The notes under the pieces: model-generated
Seen by the model: only the letters and a program-made list of their open reading frames with translations
Database searches by the model: none
Told to the model about the DNA's origin: nothing
Program-made: the position numbers and the translations under genes
Assembly: GCA_002412495.1 (NCBI GenBank)
Contig: DHVE01000104.1
Location: 29,937 to 93,936, forward strand
DNA: 64,000 nt
Reading direction: 5' to 3'
Source: Betaproteobacteria bacterium UBA5216
GTDB lineage: Bacteria; Pseudomonadota; Gammaproteobacteria; Burkholderiales; SG8-41
Shown here: one piece after another, positions 1-8,529 of the stretch
Layout: every line of letters begins with the position of its first letter
How positions within the stretch are numbered: position 1 is the stretch's first letter

Positions 1-1287
1 GCCAAAGGTAAACGTGATGCCGCAGCGCGTGGGCCACGCCTCGAACGGCGGTTTATCAATGGTCAGCGCGTAATGGCTCTTCGGCGGATAAATGCCGGCA
101 GTGCCTTTGCCGTCGAGCTGGTAGCGGTTGGGATTGTATTTTCCGGGCTGCACGGCTGCGTTGAATTCGCGTACGGTTTTTACAAAATTCGCGACGGGCA
201 AGCCCAGTTCTTCGGCGAGTTTTTCCAGGGTATCGGCTTTCGCGGTGGTGGCATTTTTGTAGTTGTGCAGGTAGATGTTCATCTCGCGAATCTTGGCGTC
301 GAGTATCTGGATCGCGATGCCGCCGGGTTGTGCCAGCACTTCGCGTCCCATGCTGGCGTACGTGCGGCCGCGTGTGTCCCACGATTCGTCGACAAAACGC
401 TCGCCCTTGAGGTTGACCATGATCGAATACGGATACATGTAGCGATGTTTGCTTTCCGCATGCACATGTGCTGACGGCATGGTGAATTTGGGAATTGCGA
501 TGTCCTGCGGCGACGCATGGCAGGTGGACCAGCTTCCATAGGGCAGAGCACCGATGTCCATGGCCATGCGCAGGCCGTCGCCGGTGTTAAAGGGCACGCC
601 GCGCACATGCACCATATCCCAGCCCGGCCCCAGGTAGCGCGCGCGCATCTCGGCGTTGGATTCAAATCCGCCACAGGCCAGCACGACGGATTTGCCGTGA
701 AATTCGGCGTAGCCGCCGGGTGTCAAGGCGCGCACCCCGGTGACACGGCCGGATTGGTCTTCGATCAACTCCGTTGCCGCTGTTTCATAGTGAAAGTGCG
801 CACCGGCGCGCTCCAGTATGTCGAAATTGCGTTTTTGCAGCCCCATGCCGCCGCCGTTCATCGAGAGCACGTTGTCGTTGGTGGCGGGCGATGGCACCCA
901 GTCATGCCCCTTGCTGGCGAGCCAATGCACGGTCTTCAGCGATTCGGTGACATGCACGTGCAGCAACTCTTCATCGCTCTGGTTGTTGGTGACGCGCATG
1001 AGTTCGTCCCAGATGTCGGCCTCGCTGCGGCTGGGCAATCCGCCATCCAGCAATTTGCGTAATTCATCCTCGGACATGTTTTTGACCAGCGGCCGCAGAT
1101 CGTCGATGCCGTTAAAGGCATACCGCATGTGACCGGTCATGGCGCTGTTGCCGCCGCGTTCGAGTTTGGGCGCCTTTTCGAGTATGCCCACGCTTGGGGT
1201 GTTCTCCAGGGCCGCAAGCGCGGCGCAGCAGGCCGCGTTGCCGCCGCCGACGATCAACACATCGTAATGAAATTGTTTGTCTGACAT
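1..1287 (-). CDS. FAD-dependent dehydrogenase, TcuA/fumarate-reductase flavoprotein-like (3' end cut by window edge)
   Basis: The frame is open from the ATG at 1285-1287 to base 1 with no stop, giving 429 codons; about 70-80 C-terminal residues are missing. The N-terminus has an FAD Rossmann motif (VLIVGGGNAA, residues 10-19), followed by ERGGNSA near residue 54, which corresponds to the RGGNT motif of tricarballylate dehydrogenase and fumarate reductase flavoproteins. Later come a VVLACGGFESNAEM FAD-binding segment and the start of the GITFTFGG substrate/FAD segment. Family members oxidise or reduce dicarboxylate or tricarboxylate-like substrates with bound FAD. The gene at 51877 is a paralogue. 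An SDR gene lies just upstream on the same strand (its stop is 51 bases before this start), so the two may be co-transcribed. The substrate cannot be told from sequence. Confidence 0.88.
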   Translation of the reverse strand, partial: MSDKQFHYDVLIVGGGNAACCAALAALENTPSVGILEKAPKLERGGNSAMTGHMRYAFNGIDDLRPLVKNMSEDELRKLLDGGLPSRSEADIWDELMRVTNNQSDEELLHVHVTESLKTVHWLASKGHDWVPSPATNDNVLSMNGGGMGLQKRNFDILERAGAHFHYETAATELIEDQSGRVTGVRALTPGGYAEFHGKSVVLACGGFESNAEMRARYLGPGWDMVHVRGVPFNTGDGLRMAMDIGALPYGSWSTCHASPQDIAIPKFTMPSAHVHAESKHRYMYPYSIMVNLKGERFVDESWDTRGRTYASMGREVLAQPGGIAIQILDAKIREMNIYLHNYKNATTAKADTLEKLAEELGLPVANFVKTVREFNAAVQPGKYNPNRYQLDGKGTAGIYPPKSHYALTIDKPPFEAWPTRCGITFTFG

Positions 1288-1338
1288 GATTACTGTCTCC
1301 CGATTTGGCGTTTTACGAATTGAAGATTACTAATGGCG

Positions 1339-2121
1339 CTACGGCATCCACGCGCCCCCGTTGACGTGTATCGATTGCCCCGTGATAAAGCGCGCGTCGG
1401 GCCCGCACAACATGCGTACCATGGCGCCGATTTCGCCGGGTTCTCCGCGGCGGCCGACCAGCGGGATGGCCTTGCGATGGTTGGGCCGTTCGGCCGCAAG
1501 GCCGGGCGCGCCGCGCGCGGTATCGATGGGGCCCGGCACCACGCAATTAACCGTAATGTTTTTATCGGCGAAATCGTAGGCGAGACCCTTGGTCATGCCC
1601 GCAAGGCCGGATTTCGCGGCGATGACATGCACGCGATGAAATGCGCCCTGATGTCCGGTGAGGCCGCCAATGTTGATGATCGACGCCGTGCCGGAGCGCA
1701 GCAAGTGCGGCAGGCAGGCCTGCGTGCAGATGAACGCGCCGTCAAGTGTGACGGAGAGCACGCGCCGCCATTGTTCGAGCGTGGTTTCCTCAAATTTGAT
1801 GTCCGGACGCCACGAGCCGTTGTTGACCAGATAATCGAGGCGGCCGAATTGTTTGACGGTTTCGTCCACCATCTGTTGCACCGCGGGCACGTCGGTGACA
1901 TCGGCCATGAAAAACGCCGCCTTGCCGCCATCCGCCTTGATCAGGGAGACGGTTTTTTCGGCATCTTCGCGCGAAGTATTCGCGTTGACCATCACGGCCG
2001 CGCCACCCGCCGCGAGCGATCGTGCGATGGCGCGTCCGATATTGCGCGCGGCGCCGGTGACGATGGCGACTTTGCCTTCCAGTTCGCTACCTTTTCTCAA
2101 GCCCGGTTCGCTCATGGTCAT
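1339..2121 (-). CDS. SDR-family protein lacking the catalytic Ser and Tyr
   Basis: This is a 260-residue short-chain dehydrogenase fold. The cofactor motif TGAARNIG (22-29), a DVTD segment and NNG (100-102) are intact, so NAD(P) binding is likely. The usual YxxxK active site reads V166-I-A-A-K170, with His165 next to it, and the serine position is Gly153. Normal SDR proton transfer is therefore not expected, although a non-canonical activity remains possible. The start at 2121 has AGGA four bases upstream; ATG at 2115 is the alternative, and the longer frame from 2253 would run into the divergent hydrolase gene. It is divergent from the hydrolase at 2216 and lies upstream of the FAD dehydrogenase on the same strand. 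Confidence 0.85.
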   Translation of the reverse strand: MTMSEPGLRKGSELEGKVAIVTGAARNIGRAIARSLAAGGAAVMVNANTSREDAEKTVSLIKADGGKAAFFMADVTDVPAVQQMVDETVKQFGRLDYLVNNGSWRPDIKFEETTLEQWRRVLSVTLDGAFICTQACLPHLLRSGTASIINIGGLTGHQGAFHRVHVIAAKSGLAGMTKGLAYDFADKNITVNCVVPGPIDTARGAPGLAAERPNHRKAIPLVGRRGEPGEIGAMVRMLCGPDARFITGQSIHVNGGAWMP

Positions 2122-2215
2122 TTTTCCTGTCAAGGTGGTGCGGTGATGATCCTGCGATGGAGGAAATGTAGCGCATTTAATGCTATCTTGCCTGCCAACA
2201 AATTCGGAGATGAGC

Positions 2216-3052
2216 ATGACGGCGACTGTGCAACCGGTGGACAAATTTATCACGGCTAATGGATTGCGGATTCACTATCTGGATTGGGGCAACGCCAGTG
2301 CGCCACCGCTGATGTTGCTGCACGGCATCGCGCGCATGGCACATTCGTTTGACCACGTCGTGCCGCATCTGGCGAAAAATTTTCACGTGATTGCCGTGGA
2401 CATGCGCGGCCACGGCGATTCCGGCTGGCACCCCGAAGGCGCTTATATGGTGGAGGATTACACCAGCGATATCGAGGTGCTGATCGAACAACTTGGATTG
2501 CGCAATCTCGTGTTGTGGGGGGCTTCCACCGGCGGGCGGGTGGTGCAGATGATCGCGGGCCGGCATCCGGATTGGGTATCATCGGTGATCGTTGAAGACG
2601 TGGGGCCGGAGCGGCCGGCGGCGATTTCGAATCGGCGTGGCGACCGCATGGCCAAAGAAGCCAACGGCTGGGCGAGCCTGGATGAAATGCTGGTGCAGGT
2701 TAAGGCCGAAAATCCGCGCGCATCGGATGCGATCCTGCACAATCTTGCGCAGCAGGGTTCCAAAAAACGCGACGATGGACGCATCGTGTGGAAACGCGAT
2801 CCGGCGATCCTCAAAGGGTTTGTACCGACCGAGCTCTGGAGCACCGTACGCAAAATCAAGGCGCCGATCATCTATGTGTTGGGCGGTATTAGCAACATCG
2901 TGCCACCCGAAACGCAACAGGAACTCCGGTCCGCGCTGCCGCAATCACAACTGGTCATGATGCCGGGGTTGGGACATTACCCCAGTGACGAAAAACCCGA
3001 GGAATTTCTTGGGATCGTGGATCGGTTTTTGGCGGGCCTCCATAACCGTTAA
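2216..3052 (+). CDS. alpha/beta hydrolase
   Basis: The 278-residue protein has the alpha/beta hydrolase pattern: LLHGIA (oxyanion region, about 34-39), VDMRGHGDSG (61-70), nucleophile elbow G102-A-S104-T-G106, and a C-terminal GLGHYPSDE segment supplying the histidine. There is no signal peptide, so it is cytoplasmic. Members of this group cleave esters, enol-lactones or C-C bonds in catabolism; the substrate is unknown. I chose the ATG at 2216 because GGAG at 2206-2209 is well spaced from it; ATG 2210 would abut the Shine-Dalgarno. The next gene, an SDR, starts 33 bases after the stop, so an operon is likely. Confidence 0.86.
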   Translation: MTATVQPVDKFITANGLRIHYLDWGNASAPPLMLLHGIARMAHSFDHVVPHLAKNFHVIAVDMRGHGDSGWHPEGAYMVEDYTSDIEVLIEQLGLRNLVLWGASTGGRVVQMIAGRHPDWVSSVIVEDVGPERPAAISNRRGDRMAKEANGWASLDEMLVQVKAENPRASDAILHNLAQQGSKKRDDGRIVWKRDPAILKGFVPTELWSTVRKIKAPIIYVLGGISNIVPPETQQELRSALPQSQLVMMPGLGHYPSDEKPEEFLGIVDRFLAGLHNR

Positions 3053-3085
3053 CACGTGCTGCCGTGCCATTCAGGAGAGGTTCAC

Positions 3086-3835
3086 ATGCAACTTGACTTG
3101 AAAAATCGCAACGCCATCATCGCGGGTGGCTCGCGCGGCATTGGCCGTTCCATTGCACTTGCCTTCGCGCGCGCCGGCGCGAATGTATCAATCTGCGCGC
3201 GAGGCGAGGCCGCGTTGCGTGCAACCGAAGCAGAACTCAGGCATTGCGGCCACGTGGTGCACGCCGCGCCGTGCGATCTTGCCGATGGCGGGGCGCTGAA
3301 ACAATACGTGGCGGCGGCTGCACAGGCGCTGGGCGGCATCGATGTGCTGGTAAATAACGCCTCTGGATTTGGTCTCAGTGACGATGAAGCCGGCTGGGCG
3401 GCCAGTATCAACATTGATTTGCTGGCACCGGTGCGCGCGACGCATGCCGCCTTGCCGTTTCTGGAAAAATCGCATGGCTCGATTATTCATATTTCGTCCA
3501 TCTCCGGCCTGATACCCAGCGCACGAACGCCGCCGTATGGCGCTGTCAAGGCGGCGCTGGTGCAACTGACGACGTCGCAGGCTGTGCGTCTTGCCGACAA
3601 ACACATACGCGTGAATTGCATTGCGCCAGGTTCTATCGAGTTTCCGGGCGGTACGTGGGATCGCAGAAAAACCACCGATCCCGCGCTGTATAACGCCACG
3701 TTGGCCAGCATTCGGTTTGGGCGCTTGGGCACGCCGGAAGAAATTGCCAACGTCGCGTTGTTCCTCGCCAGTGGCGCCGCCAGTTGGGTGACGGGGCAGA
3801 CCATCGCGGTCGACGGCGGGCAGATGCTGGGCTAG
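3086..3835 (+). CDS. SDR-family oxidoreductase, canonical active site
   Basis: A 249-residue classical SDR with a GGSRGIG cofactor loop (14-20), a CDLAD segment, NNAS (90-93), and the textbook catalytic set Ser138, Tyr151 and Lys155 (YGAVK). It should be an active NAD(P)-dependent alcohol/ketone oxidoreductase, of the FabG-like type by general appearance. ATG 3086 is preceded by AGGAGAGG at 3073-3080, an excellent ribosome site, so the longer frame from 3056 is not used. It probably forms an operon with the hydrolase at 2216. It contrasts with the three other SDR genes in the window, which have lost the catalytic tyrosine. Confidence 0.88.
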   Translation: MQLDLKNRNAIIAGGSRGIGRSIALAFARAGANVSICARGEAALRATEAELRHCGHVVHAAPCDLADGGALKQYVAAAAQALGGIDVLVNNASGFGLSDDEAGWAASINIDLLAPVRATHAALPFLEKSHGSIIHISSISGLIPSARTPPYGAVKAALVQLTTSQAVRLADKHIRVNCIAPGSIEFPGGTWDRRKTTDPALYNATLASIRFGRLGTPEEIANVALFLASGAASWVTGQTIAVDGGQMLG

Positions 3836-3943
3836 GTCGAAGGGAGGCTGCCCGGAAGGGGGGCTTTCTGTAGCGGTTAGGGTAGTTCAAATTCTTGATG
3901 TAAACTGTAATTCCTATATACCAACTCACTACGAGAGCACAGG

Positions 3944-4981
3944 ATGGAACTTAAATCACGGCGTCACACGGTGCAGGATCTCGGCGGAGCGATTGATCTT
4001 TGTTACACCAATGGCTGGACTGACGGGCTGCCGGTGGTGCCGCCAACAGCGGATCGCGTGACCGCCATGCTGGATGCCGCGAAAATCGATCCGCAGCATC
4101 AGCTTGCGTTCATCGAGAACCGGCAGATTTCAGTCACTGCGGAAAAGGTGGCGATCAACGCGGTGATGGCCGGCTGCAAGGCTGAATACATGCCGGTAAT
4201 CGTGGCGGCGGTGGAGGCGATTGCCGATCCCAAATACGGTTATCACGGCCCGGCGACCAGCACCGGCGGTTCGGCGGTGTTTATGGTGGTGAACGGGCCG
4301 ATTGCGAAAGCGCTCGACTTTAATTCCGGAGACAATTTGTTCGGCCCCGGCTGGCGTGCAAACGCGACGGTGGGCCGCGCGATACGCCTGATCATGCGCA
4401 ATGTGATCGGCACGCTGCCCGGGGAACTCGATCGCAGCAGCATGGGCCATGGCGGCAAGTACAGTTTTTGTATTGCCGAAAACGAAACCGACAGCAGTCC
4501 GTGGCCGCCGTTTCACACCTCGCGCGGATTTCACCGCGATCAGAACGCGGTAACGGTATTCGCCGCGTTTGCGCCGCACCAAATTTCGAATGGTTTGAGC
4601 TCAACGCCCGACGGTGTGTTGACAACCATGTGCGCCAACATGCGCATGTCGGCGGGCACCAACCGGCGCCCGCAATACGCGCTGGTGTTTCCCGGCGAGC
4701 ATCAACTGGTGATGAAAAAAGCCGGCTGGACCCGCGAGCAGGTGCAGGAATACTGTTTCGAACACGCCAAGTGCTCAATGGCGGAAATCAAGCGCGCGAA
4801 CATCGCGCCGGGCCCCATCACGCCCGAGGACGAAACCAACAAAATTTCCGTCGTGGAAACGCCGCAGGATTTTCTGGTTTTCGCCGCGGGCGGCATCGCC
4901 GGCGTGCAGTCATCGTACATTCCGGGTTGGGGCGGCAAGGCGGGCTCGCAAAGCGTGACGAAGGAAATTCGGTTGCCTTAA
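3944..4981 (+). CDS. UGSC-associated conserved protein, GWTDGLPVVPPT family
   Basis: The 345-residue protein has no domain that I can name with certainty. It begins with a CYTNGWTDGLPVVPPT motif (about 20-35) and continues with EKVAINAVMAGCKAEYMPV, a LIMRNVIG...PGE segment, and a conserved CIAENE. The same motifs appear in the C-terminal 340 residues of the frame at 24128, so the two are paralogues. Two shared cysteines (MAGC and CxAE) could bind metal or take part in redox chemistry, but this is inference. The UGSC selenoprotein gene follows 114 bases downstream on the same strand, suggesting a joint function. No signal peptide or membrane segment is evident. Confidence 0.85.
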   Translation: MELKSRRHTVQDLGGAIDLCYTNGWTDGLPVVPPTADRVTAMLDAAKIDPQHQLAFIENRQISVTAEKVAINAVMAGCKAEYMPVIVAAVEAIADPKYGYHGPATSTGGSAVFMVVNGPIAKALDFNSGDNLFGPGWRANATVGRAIRLIMRNVIGTLPGELDRSSMGHGGKYSFCIAENETDSSPWPPFHTSRGFHRDQNAVTVFAAFAPHQISNGLSSTPDGVLTTMCANMRMSAGTNRRPQYALVFPGEHQLVMKKAGWTREQVQEYCFEHAKCSMAEIKRANIAPGPITPEDETNKISVVETPQDFLVFAAGGIAGVQSSYIPGWGGKAGSQSVTKEIRLP

Positions 4982-5095
4982 AAGCGTGAGGTGTGAGGTG
5001 TAACGCGTTACATCACCAAGGTAATTTAGATCTGTGTTTATCCGTGTTATCCGTGGTCAAAATGATTTTGTTTTTTTCTTAAAGGAGCGCACATC

Positions 5096-5632
5096 ATGAC
5101 AGTGCAGATACTGGATCCAACCACCGAGGTGTCGGGGCGGCGCATCGCCTACGTGCCACGGCCGAAATCGTTGCATGGCCTGCGCGTGGGCCTCATCGAC
5201 AACACCAAGCACAACTCCGATCAGTTGTTGATGCGCATTGCCGGCATACTGGAAAAAGAACACGGCACCAAGTCGCATGTGATTCGCCGCAAAAAAAGTT
5301 CCGGCGCGGCGCCGCACGCCGAGATCATCGAAGAATACAAGGCCAACTGCGACGTGATAGTCGCGGGCGTCGGGGATTGAGGGTCATGCAGCTCGGGCAG
5401 TGTGCTCGACAGCATCGTATTTGAACAGCAAGGCATTCCCTCGGCTTCGATCATTACGCACGTGTTCCGTGCCACTGGCGCCGCGATGGCGCGCACGTGG
5501 GGACTAGAGGGATTTCGGTTCCTGGAGATGCCGCATCCAATCGCCAATCTTACGCCAGAGCAGCTCGATCAGCGCGCTAGAGAGATCGCGCCCGAGGTGG
5601 TGAAGCTATTGATGGAAGGACAGGTCGGCTGA
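5096..5632 (+). CDS. UGSC-family selenoprotein (Sec95 encoded by in-frame TGA)
   Basis: The frame runs 178 residues if the TGA at 5378-5380 is read as selenocysteine. The motif around it is GVGD-Sec-GSCSSGS, the defining UGSC motif of a family known from metagenomic selenoproteome surveys. Downstream the frame stays open and coding-like, through a MPHPIANLTPEQL segment, to a TGA stop at 5630-5632. The second UGSC gene at 33566 matches it across the stop, including PHPIxNxT. ATG 5096 follows AAAGGAG at 5081-5087. A 7-bp hairpin with a GUG loop at 5393-5409 has the geometry of a bacterial SECIS. The Sec-G-S-Cys arrangement suggests a selenenylsulfide redox centre; substrate unknown. A conventional caller would wrongly split this gene at 5380. 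Confidence 0.9.
5393..5409 (+). promoter_or_regulatory. bacterial SECIS element of the first UGSC gene
   Basis: TCGGGCA (5393-5399) pairs with TGCTCGA (5403-5409) over 7 bp including one G-U, leaving loop GTG (5400-5402). Counting the U of UGA as 1, the loop G and U are nucleotides 23 and 24, the positions SelB contacts in the E. coli fdhF SECIS. It lies inside the coding sequence, as is usual in bacteria. Confidence 0.82.
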
Positions 5633-5651
5633 TTGCCTGCCGTTGAAGCAT

Positions 5652-5696
5652 CGGCCACGACGGGCGTTTTGTACAATGCCTGTCGTGGCCGTTTTT
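5652..5696 (+). terminator. Rho-independent terminator after the first UGSC gene
   Basis: Arms 5652-5665 and 5678-5691 pair over 14 positions (13 Watson-Crick plus one G-T) around a 12-base loop, followed by TTTTT at 5692-5696. It lies 19 bases after the stop of the selenoprotein gene and before the convergent amidohydrolase gene, whose transcripts it may also end in the other direction. Confidence 0.85.
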
Positions 5697-5721
5697 ACGT
5701 ACTGAGTGTATACACCGGGCG

Positions 5722-6564
5722 TTAGCCTTTCTTTGGCGTCCAGCCATAGGCCTTGACGCAGGCGCCGCCCATCAACATCGCGCGTTCACTTTCGCTCAAC
5801 CGGTCGGTCACGCGGAACGGCTCGACGGCTTGCTCGAAATTGACCACCGCATAGGCGCGGGTCCAGTCGGTGCCCCACAGACAGCGCTCGAAACCCCAGG
5901 CATCGAAAACGCGGGCGAGCGGATCCCAGATGTCCGGGAATGGATAGGGCTTGTGTGACAGCGTGCAAGCGCCGCTGACCTTGATCACCGCGTTGGCACG
6001 TTTGGCGAGATCCAGCACCTTCGGCAGCTCGGTCCAAGGTTCCGGCGCGGCGGGGGGCACGTGCGGTTGCATGATGCCCAGATGATCAATGATGAACCGC
6101 GTGTTGGGATGACGATCAATCAGCGCCGTGCCCGCTTCAAGGTTACCCCAGAACAGAATGTTGACCGGCATGTTATGCCGAGCGGCGGCTTGCAAAATCC
6201 GGTCAAGTCCCGGGTCGGTCGGGGAGAGTCCCGACTCCTTGGGCATCATGATGCGTACGCCAACCGCCCCCGGCGCTTTTTTCCAGTCGGCGATCACGTC
6301 CGCTACCGCGGGATCCTTCGGGTTGACCGGTTTCACGAGCGCAAAGCGCCCCGGATGCGCGCGTTGCACTTCGACCGCGTAGCTCGCGTCATACTGATAC
6401 ATGGCAAAGGGCGAGATGAAGATCGCGCCGTCAACGCCGACCTTGTCCATGGCGGCCACCATTTCGTCACCCGTGACGTGATCGGGCCAATTCGGGACCT
6501 TGGCCCAGGGGCGTTTGGGGGTGTTGGCTTCGTAGGCGTGAATCTGTGAATCGATAATCAACAT
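5722..6564 (-). CDS. amidohydrolase-family metal-dependent hydrolase (amidohydrolase 2 / LigI-like)
   Basis: The 280-residue protein looks like a TIM-barrel hydrolase of the amidohydrolase-2 group, which includes 2-pyrone-4,6-dicarboxylate lactonase. The first strand carries DSQIHAY (5-11), where Q replaces the first histidine of the usual HxH. FIIDHLG (about 155-161) and LWGTDWTR near residue 235 supply the later histidine and the catalytic aspartate. Such enzymes hydrolyse lactones or decarboxylate small acids in aromatic degradation; here the substrate is only a guess. It is transcribed towards the UGSC gene, with a terminator between them, and faces away from a Bug receptor gene at 6743. 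Confidence 0.85.
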   Translation of the reverse strand: MLIIDSQIHAYEANTPKRPWAKVPNWPDHVTGDEMVAAMDKVGVDGAIFISPFAMYQYDASYAVEVQRAHPGRFALVKPVNPKDPAVADVIADWKKAPGAVGVRIMMPKESGLSPTDPGLDRILQAAARHNMPVNILFWGNLEAGTALIDRHPNTRFIIDHLGIMQPHVPPAAPEPWTELPKVLDLAKRANAVIKVSGACTLSHKPYPFPDIWDPLARVFDAWGFERCLWGTDWTRAYAVVNFEQAVEPFRVTDRLSESERAMLMGGACVKAYGWTPKKG

Positions 6565-6742
6565 GCTGACGCTCCTCTGCGCGAAGTGAAGTGGACGTAT
6601 TTAATCAGTTCGCGCCGGGCAAGTCCAGAATCGAGCGTGACGTTCTGCATGTCTGGACAGACTTATCCAAACTACCGAGAATACGCGCTCGTTGCAGAGT
6701 GTCTTGCAGAAATTATCGCGTTACGTTGATCGGACTGTAAAC

Positions 6743-7744
6743 ATGAATCAAGCAGAACGCGGCACAGCGCCGGTATTGAAAATGCAAAGTGGGATCGTAG
6801 CCGCAGTGCTCCTCTTGTGCGCGCCCGCATTAACGCATGCACAGATCGCTTACCCGGTGAAACCATTGCGCATCCTCGCTGGCTTCGCACCGGGCGGATT
6901 TTCAGACACGTCCGCGCGCATCGTCGCGCAGAAACTCACCGCCACGTGGGGGCAGCAGGTGGTGGTGGAAAACCGCACCGGCGCGAACGGATTGATCGCC
7001 GGCGACGTGACAGCCAAGTCGCCGCCGGATGGCTACACGCTGTACATGACATCGCCGGGGCTGCTGACCAACCCGATGCTGTATACCAAGCAGCCGCGTG
7101 ATCCGCTGAAAGATTTTACGGCGGTGTCGCTGGTAGCGGACATTCCCAATGTGCTGGTGATCCACCCTTCGGTGCCGGTCAAGAACGTCAAGGAACTGCT
7201 TGCCATCGCCAGATCAAAGCCGGGCGCGTTTACGCAGGCGACCGCGGGCATGGGATCACCCGGCCATCTGTCGGGTGAATTGCTGCAACAAATGGCCAAC
7301 ATTAAATTTGTGCACGTGCCGTACAAAGGCACGGGTGCTGCCATGGTTGATTTGCTGAGCGGGCAAATCGATTTGTCGTTTCCGTCGATTTCTTCGTCGG
7401 TGACGCAGATCAAGGATGGCAAGTTACGTGCCATTGGCGTGACCACCGTAAAACAGGTGCCGATGCTGCCCGGCGTGCCGCCCATCGCCGAATCGGTGCC
7501 CGGCTACGAAGTGGTTGGCTGGTACGGACTTGTGGGCCCGGCGGGCATACCGCGCGAGATCACACAAAAAATCAGCATGGAAATCAGCCGCATGATCGCC
7601 ACGCAGGAAATTCGTGATCGCCTGCTGCGCGAGGGCGCCGTGCCCATTGGCAGCACGCCGGAAGCATTCTCGGCTTTTCTGGCGAAGGATCAGGCCAAGT
7701 GGGCAAGAGTGATCAAGACCGCGAACATCAAGCCGAGCGAGTAG
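6743..7744 (+). CDS. Bug-family (TctC) solute-binding receptor
   Basis: A 333-residue periplasmic receptor. The signal peptide core IVAAVLLLCAPALTHA ends about residue 33, followed by the family start YPVKPLRILAGFAPGG. Later Bug landmarks are VVENRTGANG, KSPPDGYTLYM, HVPYKGTGAAM and a C-terminal WARVIKTANI. Bug proteins bind small carboxylates and similar ligands for tripartite tricarboxylate transporters. No TctA or TctB gene is nearby. ATG 6743 was preferred because it keeps a full n-region; ATG 6782 is an alternative and neither has a strong Shine-Dalgarno. The divergent amidohydrolase gene may share its regulation. Confidence 0.9.
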   Translation: MNQAERGTAPVLKMQSGIVAAVLLLCAPALTHAQIAYPVKPLRILAGFAPGGFSDTSARIVAQKLTATWGQQVVVENRTGANGLIAGDVTAKSPPDGYTLYMTSPGLLTNPMLYTKQPRDPLKDFTAVSLVADIPNVLVIHPSVPVKNVKELLAIARSKPGAFTQATAGMGSPGHLSGELLQQMANIKFVHVPYKGTGAAMVDLLSGQIDLSFPSISSSVTQIKDGKLRAIGVTTVKQVPMLPGVPPIAESVPGYEVVGWYGLVGPAGIPREITQKISMEISRMIATQEIRDRLLREGAVPIGSTPEAFSAFLAKDQAKWARVIKTANIKPSE

Positions 7745-7763
7745 CGTTGTAATCTGTCGTGCG

Positions 7764-8444
7764 CTATGCGAGTTTGCCGGCGCCGTGTAATTGATCGTAA
7801 CGCCGCGCCAACGCGTTATATAGCGCGGCAGGCAGTTGTTCATCGGCCTCTTTCATGGCGTCGAGCAATTCCGCCATATGCACATTGTCTTCCGCGCCGT
7901 CCCAGGTTTTTTTGTATTCGCCGGTTTTATAGCCGCGATCCTGCCGAAAGTGATTCAACACGTTTTTTGAAACGTATTCACGAAACAGCGCTGCGGGCGT
8001 GAGATCGCAAACGGCAAACAGCAAAGCCAGCAACGGCAAATTCAGCCGACGCACGGCCGCCAGCGCGGCCAACAGTTCGAGTTGTTGGCGGATATCCAGT
8101 GCGGTGATGTCGTAGCGTGTGCCATCGAATTCCAGTGGTGTACTGGCCACCCAATCCGCGAGCATCGTATTCGCGGCGGCGGTCTTGTCGCCTCCCGCGC
8201 GCAGCAGATATTCCGAAAGCACAAAATGCCAGATATCGATCAGCTCAATGCGCAACTGCGGCAGGTCGGGTGACTGTTTTTTCCACCACTTCCAGCCGTA
8301 ATGCTCCAGCGCCTCGGTGGCCTCCACCAGCACCGCGCGCAGGTAGGCGTGGCGTTTACCCAGCCAGTCGGCGTCGATCTTTTTGTTCATGCTGTCCTGC
8401 AAATCGAGCATGGCGAGCAGCATGCCGGGGTTGGGCGCGTTCAT
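7764..8444 (-). CDS. dimeric dUTP diphosphatase (all-alpha, MazG-like)
   Basis: The 226-residue protein has the motifs of the all-alpha dimeric dUTPase family: MLDLQDSMN near the N-terminus, then EATEALEHYGWKWWKK (about 42-57), and ELIDIWHFVLS (about 66-76). In this family the EExxE and ExxD-type acidic residues bind magnesium and hydrolyse dUTP to dUMP, protecting DNA from uracil. The C-terminal YKTGEYKKTWDGAEDN segment is also typical. It is divergent from the RNase D-like gene and ends 20 bases from the stop of the Bug gene at 6743. No membrane or signal sequence. Confidence 0.85.
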   Translation of the reverse strand: MNAPNPGMLLAMLDLQDSMNKKIDADWLGKRHAYLRAVLVEATEALEHYGWKWWKKQSPDLPQLRIELIDIWHFVLSEYLLRAGGDKTAAANTMLADWVASTPLEFDGTRYDITALDIRQQLELLAALAAVRRLNLPLLALLFAVCDLTPAALFREYVSKNVLNHFRQDRGYKTGEYKKTWDGAEDNVHMAELLDAMKEADEQLPAALYNALARRYDQLHGAGKLA

Positions 8445-8529
8445 GGGGTTCCTTCGGTCACGGTTTTTAATGGCCGCGATTATCGCCGTTTACCCGAACG
8501 CTCACAATTGCGTTACCCTGCGCGGCGAT

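Noticed and set aside
1333..2259. Long plus-strand ORF opposite the SDR gene (also similar long antisense ORFs at 8467, 15995, 17422-type positions, 19367, 20256, 31607 and 57750).
   Set aside because: These are shadows of real genes caused by strong third-position GC bias; the opposite strand carries the conserved motifs.
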